From Rhizobacter koreensis (GTDB lineage Bacteria; Pseudomonadota; Gammaproteobacteria; Burkholderiales; Burkholderiaceae_C): a stretch of 64,000 nt of DNA. The position numbers and the translations under genes are program-made. This document shows positions 28,218 through 35,414 of the stretch, one piece after another. The notes beneath the pieces are model-generated. The model was not told the DNA's origin and did not search any database. It was given only the letters and a program-made list of their open reading frames with translations. Location: assembly GCF_013366375.1 (NCBI RefSeq), contig NZ_JABWMJ010000008.1:124001-188000 (forward strand), written 5' to 3'. Within the stretch, counting starts at the first letter, position 1, and every line of letters starts with the position of its first letter.

Positions 28218-29089
28218 CAGACTCGCTCGATCTCGGCTTTGCCGAACAGGCCGTAGGGCCGCACCATCAGAACCACCAGGATCAGCACGAAACCCGCGAT
28301 CTCCTTCATGCCGCGGCCAATGTAGCCTTCAGACAGGTTCTCGGCCACGCCGATCAGCACGCCGCCGAGCGCGGCGCCGAACACCGAGTCCAGCCCGCCG
28401 AGGATCACGGCAGGGAAGCTGCGCAAGCCCGTCAGCCACATGCCTGGGTTGAGGTCGTAGATCACGCCCACCAGCACGCCGGCGATGGCTGCCAGACCCG
28501 CCGACAGCGCCCACGACAACGCGAAGATGCGCTTGACGTTGATGCCCATCAGCAGCGCCGTCGTCTGCAGGTTGGCGGTGGCCCGCATCGCGATGCCGGT
28601 GCGCGAGAAGCGGAAGAAGGCCCACAGCCCGCCCACCACGCAGGCCATGATGCCCAGCGCGTAGATCTGCGCCGGATACAGCCCTGCCGGGCCGATGCGG
28701 ATGGGCGTGGTGGACAGTCCGGTGGCCAGCGGCATCGGGTCGGCGCCCCAGATCAGCACCACCACCGAGCGGATGATGACCGCCAGGCCGATCGTCACCA
28801 TGACGGTGGAGAACACCGGCTGCCCCAGCATCGGGCGGATCAGCAGCACCTCGACCATGAGGCCGATGAGCACCGAGACCCCGATCGACGCCAGCAGCAG
28901 CGGCCAGAAGCCGAGCTTGAAGGTGCCCACCAGCGTGAAGCCGATGTAGGCCACCAGCATCATCAATTCGCCCTGGGCGAAGTTCACGACGCCGGTGGCG
29001 CGGAAGATCATCGCGAAGCCCATGCCGATGAAGCCGTACACCAGCCCCACCGCCACGCCCGAGATCAGCAGTTGAAGGAAGTAGTCCAT
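28217..29089 (-). CDS. livH: Liv-type ABC transporter permease (LivH family)
   Basis: 290-residue inner-membrane permease starting MDYFLQLLISGVAVGLVYGF. LivH hallmarks are FRATGVVNFAQGELMMLVAY near the N-terminus and GLRSFPAVILGGLDSVFGAA in the coupling loop. About eight membrane segments are visible. Start and stop each overlap the neighbouring genes by one base, the ligase upstream and LivM downstream, showing tight coupling. The ligase is inserted between the ATPases and the permeases. Confidence 0.93.
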   Translation of the reverse strand: MDYFLQLLISGVAVGLVYGFIGMGFAMIFRATGVVNFAQGELMMLVAYIGFTLVGTFKLGFWPLLLASIGVSVLIGLMVEVLLIRPMLGQPVFSTVMVTIGLAVIIRSVVVLIWGADPMPLATGLSTTPIRIGPAGLYPAQIYALGIMACVVGGLWAFFRFSRTGIAMRATANLQTTALLMGINVKRIFALSWALSAGLAAIAGVLVGVIYDLNPGMWLTGLRSFPAVILGGLDSVFGAALGGVLIGVAENLSEGYIGRGMKEIAGFVLILVVLMVRPYGLFGKAEIERV

Positions 29090-30969
29090 CAGGCCGTGCC
29101 CCCGCCGTAGATCACTTCGATCTCTCGCGCGAACTTCTTGCCGATGATGTTGCGGCGCACCTTCTGCGTGGCGGTCAGCTCGCCGTCGTCGTGGTCGAGT
29201 TCCTTCTCGAGGATGAGGAACTTGCGGATGTTCTCCACCCGCGCGAAGAGCTTGTTCACGCGCCGCACCTCCATGTCGACGAGTTCGCGCACCTCGGGCA
29301 GCTGCGACAGGCTGCGGTAGGTGGTGAAGGCCAGGCGCTTTTCCTGCGCCCACTTGCCGACGGTGTCGTAGTCGATCTGCACCAGCGCCGAGAGGAAGTG
29401 CCGCCCGTCGCCCAGCACGATGGCCTCGCGGATGTACAGGCTGTCCTTGAGCGCGTTCTCGATCTCGGAGGGCGAGATGTTCTTGCCGCCGCTGGTGATG
29501 ATGATGGCCTTCTTGCGGTCGACGATCATCAACTCCTGGTTGGGTGCCAGCGCCACGATGTCGCCGGTGTGCAGCCAGCCGTCCTGCACCGTCAGCGCGG
29601 TGGCGTTGTTGTCGTGGATGTAGCCCTTGAAGACGGCCGGGTGCTTGACGACCAGCTCGCCGTCCTCGGCGATCTTCCAGTTCAGGCTTTCGATCGGGGT
29701 GCCGGTGGCACCCAGGCGCTCGGCCTTCGCGTGCTGGTGGAAGATCACGCCGCCCGATTCCGTCATGCCGTACACCTGATAGACCGGCAGGCCCAGGATG
29801 CGGAAGAACTTCAGCACCTCGGGCGAGACGCTGGCGCCGCCGCAGAAGCCGCAGCGCATGCGGTCCAGCCCGACGAACTTCTGCAGGTTGCGGAACATCA
29901 GCAGCCACAGCAGGCCGAACTGCAGACGGTCGGCCAGCGTGCGCTGCCCGCCGCGCCGCTCGACACGCTCGAACAGCGCCTTGCCCGACTCGAAACAGCG
30001 CTTGAACGCCCAGCGTTGCAGCCGCGTGGCGTCCTGCATGCGCATCAGGATGCCCTGCTGCAGCTTCTCCCAGATGCGCGGCACGCCGAGGAACACCTTG
30101 GGCGCGATTTCGCGCAGGTTGGCGGCCACGGTGTCGATCGACTCGGCGTAGTTGACCACGCCGCCGGTCATCATGTGCATCACTGTCGAGAAAGCGCGCT
30201 CGGCCACGTGGCAGAGCGGCAGGTAGCACAGCACTTCCATGTTGTGCCGGTCCAGGCCGAAGCAGCGGCGCAGCTTGTCGGTCGTGACGAGCAGGTTGCG
30301 GTGCGACAGCATCGCGCCCTTGGGCGGCCCGGTGGTGCCCGAGGTGTAGACCAGCATGCAGGTGTCGTCGGGCTGCGTCGCGGCGATGCCGTCATCGAAG
30401 GCACGCGCCTGCTCCGGCGACTCGGCGGCGTATTGATCTCCCAGCTCGAGCACCTCGTCGAAGGACAGCAGCTTGTCGCGCGGGTAGCCGCGCATGCCCT
30501 TCATGTCCACCGCGATGATCTTGGCGACGTCGGGCAGCCCGACCTCGTGCTTGCTCATCGCGTCCAGCACCTTGTCGACCTGCTCCTGATCGCCGCACAC
30601 CACGAAGCGGCTGTTGGAGTGGTGGACGATGTACTGCAGCTCCGGCCAGGGGTTGGTGGGGTAGATGCCGACCACCACGCCGCCGATGGCCTGTGTGCCC
30701 AGGTCGGCGAACATCCACTGCGGCGTGTCCTCGCTGGCGATGGCCAGGCGCTCGCCGCGCCGGAAGCCCAGCTTCAGCAGGCCGAGCGCGAAGCGCCGAG
30801 CGGCGTCGTGGTAGTCAGCCCAGGTCATCCGGTTCCAGATGCCGAGGTCCTTCTCGCGCAGCGCCAGTGCGTCGGGCATCGCGCGCGCCCAGTGCTGCAG
30901 CAGCTTGGGCAGGGTGTGCTCGCCGTTGTCGAGCGCGGCGTCCAGGCCGCTGTCGATGGTGAAGCTCAT
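29089..30969 (-). CDS. Long-chain (FadD15-like) acyl-CoA synthetase inside the transporter operon
   Basis: 626-residue ANL ligase. ATP loop LVYTSGTTGPPKGAMLSH near residue 210, YGMTESGG, WLHTGDIVALAPNQE, and the hinge TSGGKNISPSEIENAL. The C-terminal region ELTATQKVRRNIIGKKF is of the long-chain/FadD15 type. Placed between LivG (ATGA overlap) and LivH (one-base overlap), it very likely activates the acid as it enters the cell, trapping it as CoA ester. The partial gene at the left edge of the window is its paralog in the same LivG-ligase arrangement. Confidence 0.93.
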   Translation of the reverse strand: MSFTIDSGLDAALDNGEHTLPKLLQHWARAMPDALALREKDLGIWNRMTWADYHDAARRFALGLLKLGFRRGERLAIASEDTPQWMFADLGTQAIGGVVVGIYPTNPWPELQYIVHHSNSRFVVCGDQEQVDKVLDAMSKHEVGLPDVAKIIAVDMKGMRGYPRDKLLSFDEVLELGDQYAAESPEQARAFDDGIAATQPDDTCMLVYTSGTTGPPKGAMLSHRNLLVTTDKLRRCFGLDRHNMEVLCYLPLCHVAERAFSTVMHMMTGGVVNYAESIDTVAANLREIAPKVFLGVPRIWEKLQQGILMRMQDATRLQRWAFKRCFESGKALFERVERRGGQRTLADRLQFGLLWLLMFRNLQKFVGLDRMRCGFCGGASVSPEVLKFFRILGLPVYQVYGMTESGGVIFHQHAKAERLGATGTPIESLNWKIAEDGELVVKHPAVFKGYIHDNNATALTVQDGWLHTGDIVALAPNQELMIVDRKKAIIITSGGKNISPSEIENALKDSLYIREAIVLGDGRHFLSALVQIDYDTVGKWAQEKRLAFTTYRSLSQLPEVRELVDMEVRRVNKLFARVENIRKFLILEKELDHDDGELTATQKVRRNIIGKKFAREIEVIYGGGTA

Positions 30970-31745
30970 GCGGCCTTCGCCCCGCCCAGATAGGCCTCGA
31001 TCACGGCCGGGTCGGCCGAGACCTGCGCCGGCGTGCCTTCGGCGATCTTGCGGCCGAAGTTCAGCACGCAGACGCGGTCGGAGATGTCCATCACGATGCC
31101 CATGTCGTGTTCCACCATCAGCACGGTGACGCCGAGCTCGTCGCGGATGTCGAGCACGAAGCGCGCGATGTCCTCGGTCTCTTCGGTGTTCATGCCGGAG
31201 ACCATCTCGTCGAGCAGCAGCAGCTTGGGCTCGGTGGCCAGCGCGCGGCCGAGCTCGACGCGCTTTTGCATGCCGTACGACAGGGCGCCCACCGGCATGT
31301 CGCGGATGTCCTCGATCTCGAGGAAGTCGATGATCTCCTCCACCTTTCGGCGGTGCTCCAGCTCCTCGCGCCGCGCGCGGCCGAGGAACCAGGCGGCGTC
31401 GAAGACGTTGGTGCGCATGTGGCAGTGGCGCCCCACGAGAAGGTTCTCCACCACGCTGGCGTGCTTGAACACGGCCAGGTTCTGGAAGGTGCGCCCGATG
31501 CCCATCAGCGGCATGCGGTGCGAGGGCATGCCCGTGATGTCGCGGCCGTCGTAGTGGACCGTGCCGGCCGATGGGGGCACGATGCCGCTGATCATGTTGA
31601 ACGTGGTCGTCTTGCCGGCGCCGTTGGGGCCGATCAGCGAGTAGATCTCGCCGCGGCCGACATGGAAGCTCACGCCGGAAACCGCTTCGACACCGCCGAA
31701 GCGCTTGGTCAGGCCTTCGACCCTGAGCAGACTCTCGTGCCGCAT
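30966..31745 (-). CDS. livG: Liv-type ABC transporter ATP-binding protein (LivG family)
   Basis: 259 residues from the ATG at 31745, 7 bases after LivF. Walker A GPNGAGKTTT, Walker B LLLLDEMVSGMN (DEM instead of the usual DEP), signature-like region LSYGMQKRVELGRAL and H-loop MVEHDM. It overlaps the ligase start by ATGA. Highly similar over its C-terminal half to the ATPase at 503-1312, showing duplication of the LivG-ligase module within the island. Partners with LivF to drive the LivH/LivM channel. Confidence 0.93.
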   Translation of the reverse strand: MRHESLLRVEGLTKRFGGVEAVSGVSFHVGRGEIYSLIGPNGAGKTTTFNMISGIVPPSAGTVHYDGRDITGMPSHRMPLMGIGRTFQNLAVFKHASVVENLLVGRHCHMRTNVFDAAWFLGRARREELEHRRKVEEIIDFLEIEDIRDMPVGALSYGMQKRVELGRALATEPKLLLLDEMVSGMNTEETEDIARFVLDIRDELGVTVLMVEHDMGIVMDISDRVCVLNFGRKIAEGTPAQVSADPAVIEAYLGGAKAA

Positions 31746-31752
31746 ACGCGCC

Positions 31753-32544
31753 TCAGGACAGCCAGCGCTTGCGGCGCTTGTAGTGTTTGACCTCGCGCAT
31801 GCTCTTGCGTGTGCCGCCTTCTGCGAAGCCGAGGTAGAACTCGCGCACATCCTCGTTGCGCAGCAGCTTGTCGGCCGGGCCGTCGAGCACGATGCGTCCG
31901 TTTTCCATGATGTAGCCCTCGTCGGCCACAGCCAGCGCGGCCTGGGCGTTCTGCTCGACAAGCAGGATGCTCACGCCGCTGTCGCGCCGCAACTGCGTGA
32001 CGATGCCGAAGATCTCCTCGCAGATCTGCGGCGCCAGGCCCAGCGTGGGTTCGTCGAGCATCAGCACCTTGGGCTCGGACATCAACGCACGGCCGATGGC
32101 CACCATCTGCTGCTCGCCGCCGGACAGGTAGCCCGAGATCGTCGTTCGCTTCTGGGTCAGGCGCGGGAACAGGGCGTAGGCCCGCTCCAGGCCGCGGCGG
32201 GAGTCGGCGGCGCTGCGCGTGTAGCCGCCCATCAGCAGGTTCTCTTCGACCGTGAGCTGGTCGAACAGCCGCCGCCCCTCGGGCACCATCACGATGCCCT
32301 GCCGGACGATGCGGTCTGGCGCCATGTCGGCCAGCGGGCGGCCCTCGAAGCTGATCTGCCCGGCCTTGACTTCGCCGTCTTCCGGATAGAGCACGCCGGA
32401 GATGGCCTTCAGCGTGGTGGACTTGCCGGCGCCGTTGGCGCCCAGCAGCGCCACGATGCGGCCCTTGCCGAGCGTGAGCGACACCTCGCGCACCGCCTCG
32501 ATGGTGTTGTCGTAGACGATCTGGACGTTGGTCAGCGCGAGCAT
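31753..32544 (-). CDS. livF: Liv-type ABC transporter ATP-binding protein (LivF family)
   Basis: 263 residues. Walker A GANGAGKSTT, canonical signature LSGGEQQMVAIGRAL, Walker B VLMLDEPTLGLAP and H-loop LVEQNAQ, the LivF form. Carries a basic C-terminal extension (EVKHYKRRKRWLS) beyond the usual ~235-residue core. It follows the BadI-like hydrolase by 21 bases and starts the transporter part of the operon. Together with the LivG, LivH, LivM and two binding-protein genes it makes a complete importer. Confidence 0.94.
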   Translation of the reverse strand: MLALTNVQIVYDNTIEAVREVSLTLGKGRIVALLGANGAGKSTTLKAISGVLYPEDGEVKAGQISFEGRPLADMAPDRIVRQGIVMVPEGRRLFDQLTVEENLLMGGYTRSAADSRRGLERAYALFPRLTQKRTTISGYLSGGEQQMVAIGRALMSEPKVLMLDEPTLGLAPQICEEIFGIVTQLRRDSGVSILLVEQNAQAALAVADEGYIMENGRIVLDGPADKLLRNEDVREFYLGFAEGGTRKSMREVKHYKRRKRWLS

Positions 32545-32565
32545 GCCATTTGCACTCGTTGCAGT

Positions 32566-33351
32566 TCAGCCGCCGCCGAACTTGCGGAAGTCGGGCTTGC
32601 GCTTCTCGAGGAAGGCGCGCACGCCTTCCTTCGACTCGTCGGTGTCGTAGTACAGGCTCAGCGCCTGCATGCCCAGGCTGCCGATGCCGCGGATGTGCTC
32701 GGTGGAGGCGTTGAACGAGCGCTTGGCGATGGCGATCGCGGTGGGGCTCTTCTCGACCAGTTCGCGGCCCCACTTGGCCACTTCGGCGTCGAGCTGCTCG
32801 TGCGGCACCACCACGTTGCACAGGCCCATGGCCAGCGCCTCCTGCGCGCTGTAGCGGCGGCACATGTACCAGATCTCGCGCGCCTTCTTCTCGCCGACCA
32901 CGGCGGCCAGGTAGGCCGTGCCCCAGCCGGGGTCGACCGAGCCGACCTTGGGGCCGACCTGGCCGAACACCGCCTTGTCGGAGGCGATGGTCATGTCGCA
33001 CAGCGTGGCGATGACGTTGCCGCCGCCGATGGCGAAGCCCTGCACGCGGGCGATCACGGGCTTGGGCACGTCGCGGATGGCGCTGTGCAGTTCCTCGATC
33101 GGCAGGCCGGCGGTGCCGCGGCCGTCGTACTGGCCGGAGTGCGCAGACTGGTCGCCGCCGGTGCAGAAGGCGCGGTCCCCGGTGCCGGTGATCACGATGG
33201 CCGCGATCTTCTTGTCCCAGCCCGCCTTCATCATCGCGTGCAGCATCTCCTCGATCGTCTGGCCGCGGAAGGCGTTCATCACCGAGGGCCGGTTGATGGC
33301 GATGGTCGCGATCTGGTCGCGCTCCTCGTAGAGGATGTCCGTGTAGTTCAT
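32566..33351 (-). CDS. badI: BadI-like 2-ketocyclohexanecarboxyl-CoA hydrolase (ring-opening crotonase)
   Basis: 261 residues (Rhodopseudomonas BadI is about 260), crotonase/MenB fold. Segments that recall BadI strongly: RAFCTGGDQSAHSGQYDGRG, EELHSAIRDVPKPVIARVQG, GQVGPKVGSVDPGWGTAYLA and GEKKAREIWYMCRRYS. BadI cleaves the ring of 2-ketocyclohexanecarboxyl-CoA to pimelyl-CoA in benzoate/cyclohexanecarboxylate degradation. The MenB-like GxVGSxDPG segment replaces the hydratase catalytic glutamates. The BadH-like dehydrogenase that would make its 2-keto substrate lies 14 bases upstream. ATG at 33351. Naphthoate synthase MenB is the main alternative, but there are no menaquinone genes nearby. 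Confidence 0.82.
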   Translation of the reverse strand: MNYTDILYEERDQIATIAINRPSVMNAFRGQTIEEMLHAMMKAGWDKKIAAIVITGTGDRAFCTGGDQSAHSGQYDGRGTAGLPIEELHSAIRDVPKPVIARVQGFAIGGGNVIATLCDMTIASDKAVFGQVGPKVGSVDPGWGTAYLAAVVGEKKAREIWYMCRRYSAQEALAMGLCNVVVPHEQLDAEVAKWGRELVEKSPTAIAIAKRSFNASTEHIRGIGSLGMQALSLYYDTDESKEGVRAFLEKRKPDFRKFGGG

Positions 33352-33365
33352 CGTCGCAATCCCCC

Positions 33366-34160
33366 TCAGCCGATCATGCTGTAACCGCCCGAGACGCTGA
33401 GCACCTGGCCGGTCACGTGGCCGGCCTTGCCCGAGGCGAGGAACACCACGGCATTGGCCACGTCCTGCGGGCGGCCGACCTTGCGCAGCGGCATGGCCTT
33501 GGCGGCCTTCTCGATCTGCTCGGGCGAGAACATGCTGTCGGCGTTGGTCCACATGCTGCTGCCGCCCACCTCGTCGGCGCTGGATGGAATCGTCACGCCC
33601 GGGCAGACCACGTTGCAGCGGATGCCGAAGCGGCCGTTCTCCTTGGCGATGGTCTTCATGAAGCTGTTGACCGCGGCCTTCACGCCGCCGTAGACGGCCT
33701 CGCGCGGCTCGCCCTGGCGGCTGGCGTCGGAGCTGATCGAGACAATGGCGCCGCTGTTCTGCTTGACCATGACGTCCAGCGCGGTCTTGGTGCAGTTCAG
33801 CACCCCCACGTAGTTGATGTCGATGACCTTGCGCCAGAACTCGGGCGTGGTCTGGGTGAAGAACATCAGGTTGTCCCAGCCGACGTTGTTGACCAGCACG
33901 TCGACGCGGCCGTGCTTGTCGGTGGCGGCCTTGAACATCGCCTGCACCTGATCGAGCTGCGTGACGTCGGTCTTCACCACCTGGGCCGAGGCGGCGCCGA
34001 GCTTCTTCGCGAACTCGGCCGTTTTCTCGGCCTGCGCGATGTCGATGTCGCCGATGGTCAGGTGTGCGCCTTCGGCCGCGAAGGCCAGCACGATGGCGCG
34101 GCCGATGTTCGAGCCGCCGCCGGTCACGATGACCGACTTGTCCTTGAGTTCGAGATCCAT
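33366..34160 (-). CDS. badH: BadH-like 2-hydroxycyclohexanecarboxyl-CoA dehydrogenase (SDR)
   Basis: 264-residue SDR. Cofactor motif TGGGSNIG (13-20), NNVGWD at 91-96, catalytic Ser144, Tyr157 and Lys161 (SISSDAS...VYGGVK). The NNxGWD, SDAxR and ending TGQVLSVSGGYSMIG recall BadH of Rhodopseudomonas, which oxidises 2-hydroxycyclohexanecarboxyl-CoA to the ketone cleaved by BadI. A loop around residues 186-206 is longer than in BadH, so a larger or substituted ring may be the substrate (inference). First gene of the ten-gene operon, with operator-like site 3 and a TATACT -10 upstream. Confidence 0.8.
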   Translation of the reverse strand: MDLELKDKSVIVTGGGSNIGRAIVLAFAAEGAHLTIGDIDIAQAEKTAEFAKKLGAASAQVVKTDVTQLDQVQAMFKAATDKHGRVDVLVNNVGWDNLMFFTQTTPEFWRKVIDINYVGVLNCTKTALDVMVKQNSGAIVSISSDASRQGEPREAVYGGVKAAVNSFMKTIAKENGRFGIRCNVVCPGVTIPSSADEVGGSSMWTNADSMFSPEQIEKAAKAMPLRKVGRPQDVANAVVFLASGKAGHVTGQVLSVSGGYSMIG

Positions 34161-34225
34161 GTCGTCAACCTTTCGCTGTTTGTTTCTGCCGCGCACGCGG
34201 CGCGCAGTCCTGGGAGTATATCGAC

Positions 34226-34241
34226 CAAACGCTTGGTAGGG
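34226..34241 (+). promoter_or_regulatory. Operator-like site 3 of 7, upstream of the BadH/BadI operon
   Basis: The site reads CAAACGCTTGGTAGGG on the plus strand. A minus-strand -10 hexamer TATACT (complement of 34215-34220) lies 5 bases away, towards the BadH-like gene, so a repressor here would block that operon. This is the only copy that is not between divergent genes. The longer surrounding palindrome ACCAAACGCTTGGT is nearly symmetric. Confidence 0.55.
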
Positions 34242-34276
34242 AAATGTCCATTGACGAAATGGCCAGTGGCCGGGCG

Positions 34277-35248
34277 CTACTCGATCTTGATGCCCGCCGA
34301 GCTGATGAGCTTGCCGAAGCGCTCGTGGTCGGTCCGCAGCAGCGCATCGAATTCGGCCGATGGCCGGTACGCGGTGTCTAGGCCCTGCTCGGCCAACTGC
34401 TGCTTCACATCGGGCATGGCGAGGATGCGCGCGATCTCGGCCGACAGCTTCTCGATGATCGGGCGCGGCGTGCCCGCGGGCGCGAGCACGCCGAACCAGA
34501 GCTGGAAGTCGTACGCCGGCAGCCCGGCCTCGGCGAAGGTGGGCACGTCGGGCAGGGTGGCAAGCCGCTTGGTACCGGTGATCGCCAGGGCGCGCAGGCG
34601 CCCCGCCTTGACGTGCGGAATCGAGGTCACCGGCGTGTCGAAGTTGAGCTGGATCTGGCCACCGATCAGGTCGGTCAGCGCCGGCGCAGTACCTTTGTAC
34701 GGCACATGTTGCATCTTCACCCCGGCCACGCTCTTGAAGTACTCGCCGGCGAGGTGGGTCGAACTGCCGGTGCCCACTGCCGCGAAGTTCAGCTCGTTCG
34801 GCCTGGCCTTGGCCAGCGCAATGAACTCCGACACATTGGATGCGGGCACCGAGGGGTGCACCACCAGCACGAGCTGCGTCGTCACCAGGCTCGCCACCGG
34901 CGTGAAGTCGCGCAGCACATCGAAGGGCAGGCTGGACACGAGGTGCGGCACCGTCACGTGCGTCGAGGCGGCCAGCGAGATGGTGTAGCCGTCGGGCCCC
35001 GACCTGGCCAGCGCCTCCGTGCCGATGACGGTGTTCGCGCCGGGCTTGTTGTCGATCAGCACCTGCTGCCCCCAGGCCTCGGTCAGCTTCGCTCCCACCA
35101 GGCGCGCCACGTAGCTGGTGCTGCCGCCCGGGGCGTAGGGCACGATGAAGCGGATCGGCTTGCTGGGGTAGCTCACGGCTGCCGTCTGGGCGAGCGACGG
35201 GCCGGCGAGCGTCAGCGCAACGACGAAGGCGAGCAGGGCTCTGATCAT
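34277..35248 (-). CDS. Bug/TctC-family periplasmic substrate receptor
   Basis: 323 residues from the ATG at 35248, chosen because the signal peptide (MIRALLAFVVALTLAGPSLA) begins there. Typical Bug features: YPSKPIRFIVPYAPGGSTSY near the mature N-terminus, NKPGANTVIGTEALARSGPDG, and HVPYKGTAPALTDLIGGQIQ. Bug receptors bind small carboxylates for TTT transporters or act as sensors, and are greatly expanded in Burkholderiales. No TctA/TctB membrane genes are near, so it is an orphan. It diverges from the Baeyer-Villiger monooxygenase across a 166-base region holding operator-like site 4. Confidence 0.88.
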   Translation of the reverse strand: MIRALLAFVVALTLAGPSLAQTAAVSYPSKPIRFIVPYAPGGSTSYVARLVGAKLTEAWGQQVLIDNKPGANTVIGTEALARSGPDGYTISLAASTHVTVPHLVSSLPFDVLRDFTPVASLVTTQLVLVVHPSVPASNVSEFIALAKARPNELNFAAVGTGSSTHLAGEYFKSVAGVKMQHVPYKGTAPALTDLIGGQIQLNFDTPVTSIPHVKAGRLRALAITGTKRLATLPDVPTFAEAGLPAYDFQLWFGVLAPAGTPRPIIEKLSAEIARILAMPDVKQQLAEQGLDTAYRPSAEFDALLRTDHERFGKLISSAGIKIE

Positions 35249-35343
35249 GGTGGACGTGCTCCTGAAGTCGACCCGCGCCGACCGTCGGGCGCATGCCGGC
35301 GTAATGTACGGAGCGCGCGCGCGGAGCTCCATGCGGAAAGTCC

Positions 35344-35359
35344 CTAACGGCTGTTAGTT
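35344..35359 (+). promoter_or_regulatory. Operator-like site 4 of 7 (perfect inverted repeat)
   Basis: Reads CTAACGGCTGTTAGTT; the core CTAAC-GGCT-GTTAG is a perfect inverted repeat and the best example of the family. A plus-strand -10-like TAGAAT (35365-35370) lies 5 bases downstream, pointing to the monooxygenase at 35415. The opposite direction would serve the Bug receptor at 35248. Confidence 0.58.
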
Positions 35360-35414
35360 GGAATTAGAATGTGCCGCCACATACCTACCGTGACCGAAGG
35401 GGCTTGGGAGCACC

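Noticed and set aside
32566..33351. Annotation as naphthoate synthase MenB
   Set aside because: It shares the MenB-like fold and GSxDPG loop, but the YDGRG and EIWYMCRRYS segments, length and adjacent BadH-like gene fit BadI better, and no menaquinone genes are nearby.
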